From: JAJRXC01 sp047639555
Lineage (GTDB): Bacteria; Actinomycetota; Acidimicrobiia; Acidimicrobiales; Aldehydirespiratoraceae
NCBI GenBank assembly: GCA_047639555.1
Contig: JBLIOE010000005.1
Span: 1-64,000 of the forward strand
Length of the DNA: 64,000 nt
Direction of reading: 5' to 3'
Both the position numbers and the translations under genes were made by a program. Shown here piece by piece: positions 25,064 to 33,864 of the stretch (the stretch's first letter is position 1; every line of letters starts with the position of its first letter). Under the pieces are notes generated by a model, which did no database searches, was not told where the DNA came from, and worked only from the letters and a program-made list of their open reading frames with translations.

Positions 25064-26284
25064 ATGAAGCGCATCGATTACGCCGGCAGTGTCCACGACG
25101 AGGAAGAGATCCAGGCGGTGGTCGATGTTCTCCGCGGCCCCTCCACAGCGTTGCGGATCGGCCGCAATGTTCGCGAGATGGAACGGCTAGTGGCAGCAAC
25201 GTTCGCGAAGCGTCAGGGGATAATGGTGAACTCTGGTTCATCGGCCCTCTATCTCGCGATCGAACTCCTTCGACCGGAGCCCGGCGACGAGATCATCACC
25301 TCCGCCGTCACGTTCTCGACCGACATCGCTCCGATGGTTCGGTCGGGCGTGCATCCCGTCTTTATTGATGTCACCGAAGACACGTATCAGATCGACGTCG
25401 ACCAGATCGAGGCCGCAATCACCGATCGAACGACAGCGATCTTGGCGCCCAATCTCATTGGCAACTGTCCCGACTGGGATGTGATTCGAGATATCGCCGA
25501 CCGCCATAATCTGATGGTCATCGAAGACTCCTGCGACTGCCTCGGCGCCACACTCCACGGCACGCCAACGGGGGCACGAGCAGACATGTCGCTGACCAGC
25601 TTCGCGTTGTCCCACATCATCACGGCGGCAGGCACCGGCGGCATGATCTGTCTTGACGATCCGGAACTCATCGATCGCTGTCTCACCTTGCGCCGCTGGG
25701 GGCGCAGGAGCGAACCAAAGTTATGGGGCTCGCAGAAGTCTGATGATCGGCGGTTCTTTTCCGACGTCGACGGCCTCGAGTACGACGACCTCTTCATTTT
25801 CGACGAGGCCGGCTGGAACTTCGAACCGTCCGAACTCTCGGCCGCGTTCGGTGTTGTGCAGATGGGCAAGCTCGAGTCGAACCTCGATCGCCGGAAGCGA
25901 AACTTCTCACTCCTGGCCGACCATCTCGCGGCGACCACAGATGCGTTCGTGCTCCCGCGAATCACCCCCGGGATCGAGACGGGGTGGCACATGTTCCCAA
26001 TCCTCATCCGGCCGGAGTCGGGCATCGTTCGGGCCGAGTTCCAACAGCACATGGAGCGCAACGGCGTCGATACCCGCATGGTCTGGACCGGCAACGTCAC
26101 CCGTCAGCCCGCGTTCAAGAACGTTCCCCACCGTGTCGCCGAAGGTGGCCTCGCCAACGCCGACTGCGTGATGGAAACCGGCTTGATCCTGCCGTGCAAC
26201 CACGGCATCGACGATGACGGCATGGCCTACATCGCTCAGACGATCGACGAGTTTCTCGCCCGAGCCGGAGGCCGTCAGCTGTAG
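25064..26284 (+). CDS. DegT/DnrJ/EryC1-fold enzyme with His in place of the PLP lysine
   Basis: 406 residues of the DegT/DnrJ/EryC1 (sugar aminotransferase) fold: VNSGSSALYLAI for phosphate binding, ITSAVTFSTDIAPM, VFIDVTEDTYQIDV, IEDSCDCLGA with the cofactor-ring Asp, and TSFALSHIITAAGTGG. At the last site aminotransferases have Lys (SFxxxKxxTxGEGG); here it is His184, as in the dehydratases ColD and RfbH/E1, which use PMP to remove the C3 hydroxyl of a 4-keto sugar. The cysteines that hold the 2Fe-2S cluster in E1 enzymes, after WGR, are absent (WGRRSEPKLWG). A ColD-like 3-dehydratase is thus the best guess. It starts 36 bases from the divergent SDR and overlaps the next convergent gene. 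Confidence 0.8.
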   Translation: MKRIDYAGSVHDEEEIQAVVDVLRGPSTALRIGRNVREMERLVAATFAKRQGIMVNSGSSALYLAIELLRPEPGDEIITSAVTFSTDIAPMVRSGVHPVFIDVTEDTYQIDVDQIEAAITDRTTAILAPNLIGNCPDWDVIRDIADRHNLMVIEDSCDCLGATLHGTPTGARADMSLTSFALSHIITAAGTGGMICLDDPELIDRCLTLRRWGRRSEPKLWGSQKSDDRRFFSDVDGLEYDDLFIFDEAGWNFEPSELSAAFGVVQMGKLESNLDRRKRNFSLLADHLAATTDAFVLPRITPGIETGWHMFPILIRPESGIVRAEFQQHMERNGVDTRMVWTGNVTRQPAFKNVPHRVAEGGLANADCVMETGLILPCNHGIDDDGMAYIAQTIDEFLARAGGRQL

Positions 26285-26694
26285 ACGGACTCGAGCACAC
26301 GGATTTCATCGCCATAGATGATCCGCGGCGCGGCCCAGACTGCGAGGGTGATCGCGACGAGCATGACCAGACTGCGCTGAAGACCCGGCTCCGCCCGTGA
26401 GCTGAGCAGACCCCCGAGCAGAGAGACAGCCACGGCCGGGAGCCACTTCAGTCGGGCCTGGCGGATGCGGTCGCCGTCGTTGCGGCTCGCGTTCTCAATC
26501 TCGGTTTGATGTATCGAACCGCCGTCGCTTGGCCCGACATCCACGAACCCGTCTCGCGCCTCAATCTCAACAACGGTGGCGGCCGCGTTGTCGGTGACGT
26601 ACCACGTGTAGGCGCCGTCGAGCGCTACGAGAGTGAGTAGGAGCATCCCAATCCGGGTGACGGAGGCTCGAGAGATTGCGCGCATCGGACCCAT
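26275..26694 (-). CDS. Small membrane protein, paralogue of the gene upstream
   Basis: 139 residues. A first helix (about 14-30: GMLLLTLVALDGAYTWYV), a soluble stretch of about 50 residues containing RNDGDRI, then two helices (about 78-92 and 103-120). The gene upstream codes for a protein of the same plan (LTLITLDGVFTWL, NGDRLDSD, two later helices), so the two are tandem duplicates. Start ATG 26694 overlaps the upstream stop by one base (TGATG). The function is unknown; the pair might form a heteromeric membrane complex. Confidence 0.6.
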   Translation of the reverse strand: MGPMRAISRASVTRIGMLLLTLVALDGAYTWYVTDNAAATVVEIEARDGFVDVGPSDGGSIHQTEIENASRNDGDRIRQARLKWLPAVAVSLLGGLLSSRAEPGLQRSLVMLVAITLAVWAAPRIIYGDEIRVLESVYS

Positions 26695-27155
26695 CAACCG
26701 CCGTGGGCAGTGGTGACTGCGTCGATCGTGTCGGTGAAGAAAACGAGTGGGACAAAGAAGGCACCGGCGGCGACCACTATCGACGCCGCCATTGTGTTGC
26801 GAGAGAAACCGGGACCTGAGGCGATGGTGAGGGACACGGCGGCGATGAGCGCGATCGCCGCGAGCCAAGTCTTCGTCGCGACGAGATCGCTATCGAGCCG
26901 ATCACCGTTGGTGTTTGCCGCGACCACGGCTCGGTCGGTTTCGTTCAACAGGGTGCCGGCGTCGTCGATTCCGGTCGGATACCGCTCTGGGTTCGCCGCG
27001 ACCACGTCGTCGATCGTGTTTTCGGCGTCGGTGGCTTCCAGCCAGGTGAACACACCGTCAAGTGTGATCAGGGTCAGAACGACCATGACAACGCCCAGCG
27101 CAATGCTGCGTCGCGGCCCGTCGAGAAGGGACGTCGGCTTCGCCGTCGAGGTCAT
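26694..27155 (-). CDS. Small membrane protein, first of a paralogous pair
   Basis: 153 residues with an N-terminal helix at about 17-39 (IALGVVMVVLTLITLDGVFTW is its region), a soluble stretch with NGDRLDSD, and two more helices (about 97-112 and 122-142). It pairs with the next gene as described there. No enzymatic motif, signal cleavage site or known family is apparent. It is divergent from an MFS transporter, starting 69 bases away, and could be functionally linked to it, but nothing in the sequence proves this. Confidence 0.6.
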   Translation of the reverse strand: MTSTAKPTSLLDGPRRSIALGVVMVVLTLITLDGVFTWLEATDAENTIDDVVAANPERYPTGIDDAGTLLNETDRAVVAANTNGDRLDSDLVATKTWLAAIALIAAVSLTIASGPGFSRNTMAASIVVAAGAFFVPLVFFTDTIDAVTTAHGG

Positions 27156-27223
27156 GTGGCGTAAGGGTAGAACGCGACCGCCCTTTCATCCGGTCATTCG
27201 CGGTCGGCTAGCGTCCCGAGAAC

Positions 27224-28633
27224 ATGTCGACACCCCCAGTTTCGGAAGACCAAACCGTCAGCCGGGAGGCGTGGATCGCGCTCGGCGTGGCTACCGCGGC
27301 GGCATTTCTTGTCGTCATCGATGTCTCGGTGGTCAACGTGGCGCTGCCGTCGATTACGGACGACTTCGGTGTGGATGGCGCCGAACTCTCGTGGATCATC
27401 TCGGGCTACAACATCACACTTGCGTCACTGATGCTGCTGGCGGGCCGCCTCGCCGACCGCCGCGGACGGCGACGCATCTTCATCACCGGCGTCGTCGGTT
27501 TCCTGATCGGATCGGCGCTCTGCGGGCTGGCTCCGAATGCCCAGTTCTTGATCGGCGCGCGAGTTATTCAGGCCGTGGGCGGTGCCCTGCTCACCCCCGC
27601 CTCGTTGGCGATGGTCCTTCCGGCGTTTCCCTTGGCGAAGCGCGGTACCGCCATCGGTGTCTGGGGCGCAATGGGAGCGCTCGGGGCGGCATTCGGCCCA
27701 AGCGTCGGCGCATTTCTCATCGAGGCTTGGGACTGGCGGCTGATCTTCTTGATCAATATCCCGTTCGGCATCGCCGTGATCGTTGCGTGCCTGCGGCAGG
27801 TCGAGGAGAGCTATGGCGACCGCACCACCGGCCGGCTCGATGTCATCGGTGTGCCGATTGGTGTTGCCGGAATTGCCCTCATCATGTGGGGAATCGTGCG
27901 TAGCGAGAGTCAAGGATGGACATCGGGCGGCGTGCTTCTCCCGGTCGTCATTGGTATCGCTCTGATCCCGGCCGTGATCTGGCGGTCGGCTCACCACCCC
28001 GCTCCGCTCCTCGATCTCACGCTCTTCCGATATCGGTCGTTCTCGGTGGCCGCCGCTGCAGTGTGGGTCTATTCGCTCGCGTTCACGGCCGGCTTCCTGC
28101 TCAACAGCTTCATGCTCCAAAGCTTGTGGGGGATGTCAGTGCTGGCGACTGGTCTCGCACTCACGCCCGGGCCGATTGTCGGGGCGATTTTTTCCACCTT
28201 CTTTGGGGGACTGTCGGACCGCATCGGGCATCGGTGGGTTGTCTCGGCTGGTGCGCTGCTGTGCAGTGTTTCGTACCTCTGGGTCCGGCTGCTCGCCGGA
28301 GAAGAACAGGAGTTTGTGCGCGTGTTCTTGCCCGCCTCCCTCGTGCTCGGCCTCGGCGTCGGCGCCACGATCGCGGGGCTGCAGTCGGCGGCCATGGCTG
28401 AGGTCAGCCCTCACCAGTTTGCGAGTGCGAACGCCACGGTCCGAACCCTGCAGCAACTGGGCTACGCGATCGGTATTTCCGTGGTTGTCACCCTTGCGTC
28501 GGGCTTCGATCTCGCCGGATTCCAAGCGGGTTACACGTGGGTGGTTGGCACGTTTCTTGGTGCCGCGATCGTGATCGCCGTCTTCTATCCCTCCGGCAAC
28601 GCCCAAGAGCGCGCGGCCGCAGCGGCTAAGTGA
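27224..28633 (+). CDS. MFS transporter, DHA2 (EmrB/QacA) type, 14 TM
   Basis: 469 residues, about fourteen helices. Motif A is LAGRLADRRGRRRIFITG (about 71-88), and the early segment DVSVVNVALPSI matches motif D1 of the 14-helix drug:H+ antiporters (DxTxVNVALP), with Ser instead of Thr. Motif C-like GALGAAFGPSVGAFLIE follows in helix 5. It should export drugs or metabolites across the inner membrane. It ends convergent with the monooxygenase, overlapping by eight bases. Confidence 0.9.
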   Translation: MSTPPVSEDQTVSREAWIALGVATAAAFLVVIDVSVVNVALPSITDDFGVDGAELSWIISGYNITLASLMLLAGRLADRRGRRRIFITGVVGFLIGSALCGLAPNAQFLIGARVIQAVGGALLTPASLAMVLPAFPLAKRGTAIGVWGAMGALGAAFGPSVGAFLIEAWDWRLIFLINIPFGIAVIVACLRQVEESYGDRTTGRLDVIGVPIGVAGIALIMWGIVRSESQGWTSGGVLLPVVIGIALIPAVIWRSAHHPAPLLDLTLFRYRSFSVAAAAVWVYSLAFTAGFLLNSFMLQSLWGMSVLATGLALTPGPIVGAIFSTFFGGLSDRIGHRWVVSAGALLCSVSYLWVRLLAGEEQEFVRVFLPASLVLGLGVGATIAGLQSAAMAEVSPHQFASANATVRTLQQLGYAIGISVVVTLASGFDLAGFQAGYTWVVGTFLGAAIVIAVFYPSGNAQERAAAAAK

Positions 28634-30572
28634 AGATGTAGTCGTCCGCCTCGGGCGACTTCGTCCACTGTTGATAGTTGTGAATCGGCCAGGGCGAGAG
28701 CGTGAAGATCTGACCGTTTGGGTTCTTGAAGTGGGTGTGTTGGATTGACCAATGCGACCACACCATCTGGTGGATCTCTTCGTTGCGTCGGGCCTCGAAC
28801 GCGTCGTGCACGTCTTGTTTTGGTTCCATCAGCTGATGATCGCCGGCGATGAGCTGCTCGATGCAACCCATGATGTAGGTGATCTGGCACTCCGAGTGGA
28901 AGATGAGACTGCCGCCGTGGGCCAAGTTTGTGCCGGGGCCGTACATACAAAAGAGATTCGGAAACTCGGGAACGGTGATGCCGAGATAGGCGGTCGGCTC
29001 GTCGCCCCAATGGTCGGCCAGCGTCTTGCCGCTGCGGCCGCGAATGTCCATCGGCCAGAGGAATCGGTTGTGGTGGAAACCCGTGGCGTAACAGATGATG
29101 TCGACTTCGTGGAGGACGCCGTCTTCGGTGCGGACGCCATTGGCTTCGACCCGCTCAATCCCCGTTCTCACGAGATCGACGTCGTCGCGCTTCAAGCAGT
29201 TGAGCCACGAACCGTTGTCTTGCAGGGTGCGTTTGCCGGTGGCTGGGTAGTCGGGGATCACCTTGTCGAGGAGGTCGGGCGCGTCAGCGAGTTGCTCACG
29301 GAGCCAACCCTCGAAGAACCCGCGCGTCGACTGGTTGCGCTGGCTCACGGCAAGGCCATCGCTGTCGTCCCATTCGGGATCGATACGCGAGCCGGAAAGG
29401 TCGCCGCCGGAGCCGGGCCAGAACTGGAGGAAGCGGAACCAGCGACCGAAGAATGGGAGGTGGCGGATCGCCCACTTCTGACCTTCGGGCACCTTCTCGT
29501 GGTAGTTCGGGTTTGGGAACATCCATTGGGCGGTGCGCTGAAAAACCGTGAGGTGTTCTACGTCGGGAGCGATGGTCGGGGCAATCTGGAAGCCGCTGGC
29601 GCCAGCGCCGATGAGCGCGAACTTCTTGCCCGCGTAGTCGACCGACTTGTCCCAACGAGTGGAGTGAAACGACGGCCCTTCGAAGTCGTCGATACCGAGA
29701 ATGTCGGGGAGCTTGGCGCGATTGAGCGATCCGACAGCGCTGATCACGGCCCGAGCGTAGAGGGTGTCTTCGTTGCCATCAGCGTCGCGGACGACGACGG
29801 CCCATCGCCCCGTGGTCTCGTCGAGGGTGGCGGCGACAACCTCCGTGTTGAATCGGCAGTGATCGTCGACCCCGTGGTTCTCCATAACGTTCTGGAAGTA
29901 GCGCTGCAGTTCGGGCTGCTGTGAGAAGTACTCGGTCCAGTGGTCGGAGGGTTCGAACGAGTAGCAGTAGAAATGGCTGCCCACATCGACCCGCGCCCCG
30001 GGGTAGCTGTTCTCCCACCAGGTGCCGCCCGGGCCGCCGTTCTTCTCGAGAATCGTGAAGGGAATGCCGGCCTCTTGCAGGCGAAGCCCGGCGAGCAGAC
30101 CGGACTGGCCGCAGCCGATCACGACAACGGGGAAGTCGGCTCGTTTCTCGGGCGACACGTTGGCGGCCCACGCAACCCGGTTCACATCGGTATCCCCGAG
30201 TCCCATCTCATCGAGCATCATCGGCACGACGTCATCGGGGATCTCGTCGCAGCCGGCGAAGTTCATCATCTCGTGGAGCAGCGCGGCGTCGGGCTGCTGG
30301 GTGGGGAGCACACACCCGCCGTCGCGGTACGCGAGGATTTCCGGCAGGGCCCGTCGGCGTACCTCGGCCTTGGCGTCTTCGTCCATGAAGCCTTGGTACT
30401 CGTTGAGGAAAAGCCCCGCAGGACGAAGGTCGCCCCGAACCCAGCTGGGATCGCCCGTGATGTGCACCATTGTGCAGAGGAGGGTGGGAATGCTCACTTC
30501 TTCGAGCACCGCGGCGATTGCCTCGTCGCTGTCGGTAAACGGGAGTCCGGCATGGGGGTGACGTTCGGCCAT
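28626..30572 (-). CDS. Baeyer-Villiger-type flavin monooxygenase
   Basis: 648 residues. An N-terminal extension of about 140 residues, as in 4-hydroxyacetophenone monooxygenase, precedes the FAD site VVVIGCGQSGLLAGLRL (about 149-165) and the NADPH site FALIGAGASGFQIAP. Between them lies FEGPSFHSTRWDK, the Baeyer-Villiger fingerprint FxGxxxHxxxW(P/D). It should insert oxygen next to a ketone in aliphatic or aryl ketones with NADPH and O2. No co-encoded esterase or alcohol dehydrogenase is adjacent, so the substrate is unknown. ATG 30572 is retained; the start faces the small acidic gene at 30631. Confidence 0.92.
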   Translation of the reverse strand: MAERHPHAGLPFTDSDEAIAAVLEEVSIPTLLCTMVHITGDPSWVRGDLRPAGLFLNEYQGFMDEDAKAEVRRRALPEILAYRDGGCVLPTQQPDAALLHEMMNFAGCDEIPDDVVPMMLDEMGLGDTDVNRVAWAANVSPEKRADFPVVVIGCGQSGLLAGLRLQEAGIPFTILEKNGGPGGTWWENSYPGARVDVGSHFYCYSFEPSDHWTEYFSQQPELQRYFQNVMENHGVDDHCRFNTEVVAATLDETTGRWAVVVRDADGNEDTLYARAVISAVGSLNRAKLPDILGIDDFEGPSFHSTRWDKSVDYAGKKFALIGAGASGFQIAPTIAPDVEHLTVFQRTAQWMFPNPNYHEKVPEGQKWAIRHLPFFGRWFRFLQFWPGSGGDLSGSRIDPEWDDSDGLAVSQRNQSTRGFFEGWLREQLADAPDLLDKVIPDYPATGKRTLQDNGSWLNCLKRDDVDLVRTGIERVEANGVRTEDGVLHEVDIICYATGFHHNRFLWPMDIRGRSGKTLADHWGDEPTAYLGITVPEFPNLFCMYGPGTNLAHGGSLIFHSECQITYIMGCIEQLIAGDHQLMEPKQDVHDAFEARRNEEIHQMVWSHWSIQHTHFKNPNGQIFTLSPWPIHNYQQWTKSPEADDYIFT

Positions 30573-30630
30573 GTGCCACTTTGCCTGCTGGCGCTCTCGG
30601 ATACCGAATCAGGTCGTTAACCTCTCTCCG

Positions 30631-30903
30631 ATGCACGAGATGAACGCCCCCGAATCCACCGACGGCGCGACGGACCACGATCAGGTCGAGGACGTGCCCG
30701 CGCCGACCGAGACAACCGATCCCACACCTACAGGGGCGGCGAAACCAGAACCAGAGGGCGACGCCGTTCTCGACGGGTTCGAGAAGGATCTCGAAGATGT
30801 CGCGTTGGCGCTCGATGCACTTGACGCCAACGATCTCGACGCGGCCGAGGCCCTCACCGCCGGACTCGACACGCCGGGCGAACCAGCCGCAACCGAGGAC
30901 TGA
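30631..30903 (+). CDS. Small acidic protein, unknown
   Basis: About 90 residues, rich in Asp, Glu, Pro and Thr in the first half, then a single predicted helix (VLDGFEKDLEDVALALDALD is its core). No zinc site, signal or membrane segment is present. ATG codons at 30631 and 30640 are both possible. It ends one base before the start of the ABC1 kinase gene, so it is probably translated with it and may be an accessory; this is inference from spacing only. Confidence 0.5.
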   Translation: MHEMNAPESTDGATDHDQVEDVPAPTETTDPTPTGAAKPEPEGDAVLDGFEKDLEDVALALDALDANDLDAAEALTAGLDTPGEPAATED

Positions 30904-30904
30904 C

Positions 30905-32344
30905 ATGGGCCAGAAGGCGGGCCTGTTCGGGCTGGCCTGCGTTGTGGTGGGTGGACTGGCATGGCGACGTCGATCCGTCCACAACCATTCGCCCATCACC
31001 GCGTTGACCCGCGGGCAACGGCGGGTCGAAATGGGACGCCTCGTCGCCCGCCGGGCCGCCGACCGCGGGTTCACCAAAGCCCGATCGAAGCTCGCCTCTG
31101 ATGAGACCCGGCGTCGGCTTCAGGCCGACCTCGAACGCCGCGAAGCCGCCGACGTGGTGGGCGCGCTCGGCGAGATGAAGGGCGCCCTGATGAAGCTCGG
31201 CCAGATGGCGAGCTATCTCGACGAAGGTATGCCCGAACCAATGCGTCAGGCTCTCGCCAGCCTTCGCTCGAACGCTCCGCCAATGCCGTCGGATCTCGCC
31301 CTCACGGAGATCGAACGGGCGCTCGGCCAGCCGCTCCACGAGCTGTTCTCGTCGATCGACGCTGACCCGATTGCGGCCGCATCGATTGGTCAGGTACACC
31401 GCGCCACCACGATCGATGGCCGCGAGGTAGCGGTGAAGGTGCAGTACCCGGGGATCGCGGAGGCCATCGCTTCCGACCTCGACAACTCCGAACGGCTCGC
31501 CATGCTCTTAGGGATGGTTTATCCCGGCCTCAATCCGGACGAGCTCGTCGAGGAGCTTCGAGATCGTGTCACCGAGGAGCTCGACTACGAGAACGAGGCG
31601 CGCAACCAGCAGCTCTTTGCCGACTACTACGACGGCCACCCGCATGTCTGGGTACCGGCGGTCCATCTCGACCTCTCCACTCGCAATGTGCTCACCACAG
31701 AGTTCGTCGTGGGTCGACCGTTCGACGAGATCTACGACGCCGACCGAGCAGAGAAACAACGGGTTGCCGAGATCCTGTATCGCTTCGTCTTCCGAAGCCT
31801 GAATCGGCAATACGTTTTCAACGCCGACCCCCATCCCGGCAACTACCTCCTTGGCCACGATGGGCGCCTGGCCTTCCTCGACTTTGGTCTGGTCAAACAT
31901 TTTGAACCGGGCGAGATCGAACAGTTCACCGAGCTGATCCGGGCGATGATCGATCGCGACCCAGCGCTCTTTCGGCAGAAGGCGGAAGAGGTCGAGGTTC
32001 TTCGGCCCAACGCGCCGTTCGACGACCAAGACATCTACGACTGGTTTGCGACCTACTACGAGCTCATCCTCGACGATGCCCCGTTTACGGTGACGACGGA
32101 CTACAGCGTCGGCCTACTCCACCAAACCTTCGACGCGAAGACCCACGAGATCCTGAGGCATACCAACGTGCCGCCCACGTTCGCGCTGATCCAGCGGATC
32201 AACCTCGGACTGTTCTCCATCCTTGGGCAGCTGGGAGCAACCGCGAACTGGCGCTCGATCTCCGAGGAACTCTGGGTATGGACCGACGCGCCCGCGAGCA
32301 CGCCGCTCGGCCACGAGGAAGGCGGCTGGGCGGCCTCTCGCTAG
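30905..32344 (+). CDS. ABC1/UbiB (AarF) family kinase-like protein
   Basis: 479 residues. The atypical-kinase signatures are all visible: the N-terminal KxGQ motif in MKLGQMASYLDE, the Ala-rich loop AAASIGQVHRA, the lysine in VAVKVQYPGI, the catalytic NADPHPGNYLL and the metal-binding LDFGLVK. Bacterial members support isoprenoid quinone synthesis by an ATPase-type mechanism; in an actinobacterium this would concern menaquinone or another prenyl lipid. ATG 30905 follows one base after the preceding stop. The stop shares the palindrome CTAG with the convergent YgjP-like gene. Confidence 0.93.
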   Translation: MGQKAGLFGLACVVVGGLAWRRRSVHNHSPITALTRGQRRVEMGRLVARRAADRGFTKARSKLASDETRRRLQADLERREAADVVGALGEMKGALMKLGQMASYLDEGMPEPMRQALASLRSNAPPMPSDLALTEIERALGQPLHELFSSIDADPIAAASIGQVHRATTIDGREVAVKVQYPGIAEAIASDLDNSERLAMLLGMVYPGLNPDELVEELRDRVTEELDYENEARNQQLFADYYDGHPHVWVPAVHLDLSTRNVLTTEFVVGRPFDEIYDADRAEKQRVAEILYRFVFRSLNRQYVFNADPHPGNYLLGHDGRLAFLDFGLVKHFEPGEIEQFTELIRAMIDRDPALFRQKAEEVEVLRPNAPFDDQDIYDWFATYYELILDDAPFTVTTDYSVGLLHQTFDAKTHEILRHTNVPPTFALIQRINLGLFSILGQLGATANWRSISEELWVWTDAPASTPLGHEEGGWAASR

Positions 32345-32883
32345 CCGACGGCGTCGTCGTCGACCGCGGAGAGGTCGGGTGAACCCTCGCCCACTCGATC
32401 GATTCGGTCGCTGACAGCCATGAGATAGCCGGTGGCACGTTCGGAGAGCGGATAACGCTCGAGAATCGTGTGGAACGCAGGCGAATGATCGGGCACGATG
32501 AGGTGCGCGAGTTCGTGAATGATCACGTGGTCGAGCACCCACGGCGGTACGTCGACCAGGCGATTGGAAATTCGGATGTCGCCGGAATGCACCGAGCACG
32601 ATCCCCATCGCTGTTGTTGGGTCTTGGACCAACGAATGGAGTCCGGGACCGGCAGCTCGTATTGTTCGGCAAGGCGCTGGGCCCGGGTTTCGAGATCGAT
32701 CGCGTGAGAGCGACGCTCTTGTTCGATCTTGTGGACGACCTCGCCGACGAACTTCTCCTCGTCGGCCTTCGACATCCACGCTGGGATCCGGACCCGGATC
32801 ACACCATCGATGATGCGAGCCGAGACGGTCTTCACGCGGCGCTCAGACCGTATGACCTCGACCGGATAACGCGAAGACATCAT
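32341..32883 (-). CDS. YgjP-like zinc metallopeptidase domain protein
   Basis: 180 residues with a DUF45/YgjP-type fold: TQQQRWGSCSVHSGDIRISN leading into DHVIIHELAHLIVPDHSPAF, which carries HExxH plus a third His ten residues later. Such proteins are SprT-like zinc peptidases of unknown substrate, usually cytoplasmic. The first 40 residues (VEVIRSERRVKTVSARI) match the family's strand-rich N-terminus. Translation is coupled to the histidine phosphatase upstream by a TGATG overlap. Confidence 0.85.
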   Translation of the reverse strand: MMSSRYPVEVIRSERRVKTVSARIIDGVIRVRIPAWMSKADEEKFVGEVVHKIEQERRSHAIDLETRAQRLAEQYELPVPDSIRWSKTQQQRWGSCSVHSGDIRISNRLVDVPPWVLDHVIIHELAHLIVPDHSPAFHTILERYPLSERATGYLMAVSDRIDRVGEGSPDLSAVDDDAVG

Positions 32884-33476
32884 CAGACGATGTCCTGATT
32901 TTCGATGGTGACATTGTCAGGCGCCAGCATCGCTCGGGCGCCGAGTCGCCAGCCGCGGTCGTCGTAGTGGAACCAGCGGGCGCCGAGATTGGCGATGCGG
33001 TCGTGGCCCGCGCCGAGCTTTGCTTCGAGGCTGTAAATCACGCCACCGTGCGAGACGACGAGGACATCGCCCGAGCCGATCTCTTCGATGATGCGGCCGA
33101 GGGCATCATGCACTCGCGCTTGTACGTCTTCGTCGGGTTCCCAACCAGGAGGCCAGATGCCGGCGTCGAGATTGCCGGGAAACTGCGCCTCGATGTCGTC
33201 GCGGGTGAGGCCCTGATATTCACCCGCGTGACGTTCGCGAAAGTCGGCGTCGACCAATACAGGCCCGATTCCGATGCCGTCGGCGATGATCATGGCGGTG
33301 GTGAGGGCACGATCGAGGTCGCTTGCGACGATCGCGTCGAAGGCGCCCAGCTGCGAAACGGCGCCAGCTGCCTGGGCGCGGCCGAGATCGGAAAGTGGCG
33401 GGTCGGCCTGACCTTGCCACTTCCCCACGGCGTTCCATTCCGACTGCCCGTGACGAGCGATGAGCACATTCAGCAT
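32883..33476 (-). CDS. Histidine phosphatase (phosphoglycerate mutase-like)
   Basis: 197 residues of the histidine phosphatase superfamily. The phosphohistidine site is ARHGQSEWN (about 7-15); a second Arg and the proton donor lie in DADFRERHAGEYQGL; the second His is in VVSHGGVI. It is closer to broad phosphatases (GpmB/CobC type) than to glycolytic mutases. ATG 33476 is right before the first strand; the upstream frame overlaps the divergent MoaD-like gene and is rejected. The gene lies near mshA, so a sugar-phosphate role is possible. Confidence 0.87.
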   Translation of the reverse strand: MLNVLIARHGQSEWNAVGKWQGQADPPLSDLGRAQAAGAVSQLGAFDAIVASDLDRALTTAMIIADGIGIGPVLVDADFRERHAGEYQGLTRDDIEAQFPGNLDAGIWPPGWEPDEDVQARVHDALGRIIEEIGSGDVLVVSHGGVIYSLEAKLGAGHDRIANLGARWFHYDDRGWRLGARAMLAPDNVTIENQDIV

Positions 33477-33563
33477 GATCAGCGCCGACCGTACCGGTGC
33501 CCACTGACAGTCGGAGGGATGGGTAAGACGACCGTTTCCTCCGCGGCCGATACCGTGGGCGAC

Positions 33564-33824
33564 ATGGCCCAGATCCGTTTGTTTGCGTCCGCCCGTGAGG
33601 CTGCCGGCACGAAGTCCGATGTCCTCCCAGGCGCAACCGTTGGCGACGTCCTTGACGCCGCCGTGGCCAAATACGGCCTGGTCTTCGCTGGCATTCTCGA
33701 CACCGCGGCGGTGTGGTGCAACGGTGACGCGGTCGAACGAGACCATGCGGTCACCGACGCCGATGAAGTGGCGGTGTTGCCGCCGGTTTCGGGAGGATCC
33801 GACTCGTCGCTCGCATCCCGGTAG
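33564..33824 (+). CDS. MoaD/ThiS-like ubiquitin-fold sulphur carrier
   Basis: 86 residues with the beta-grasp pattern of MoaD: IRLFASAREAAGT at the start, a Val-rich central part and DADEVAVLPPVSGG at the end. MoaD proteins carry sulphur as a thiocarboxylate on the last Gly of a C-terminal Gly-Gly. Here the Gly-Gly is followed by SDSSLASR, so activation would need removal of eight residues or the protein is not a standard carrier. ATG 33564 begins 87 bases from the divergent phosphatase. Confidence 0.78.
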   Translation: MAQIRLFASAREAAGTKSDVLPGATVGDVLDAAVAKYGLVFAGILDTAAVWCNGDAVERDHAVTDADEVAVLPPVSGGSDSSLASR

Positions 33825-33864
33825 GCTTCAGGGTCGTTCCGTAGTGAAGGTCGAGAGAAAAACG

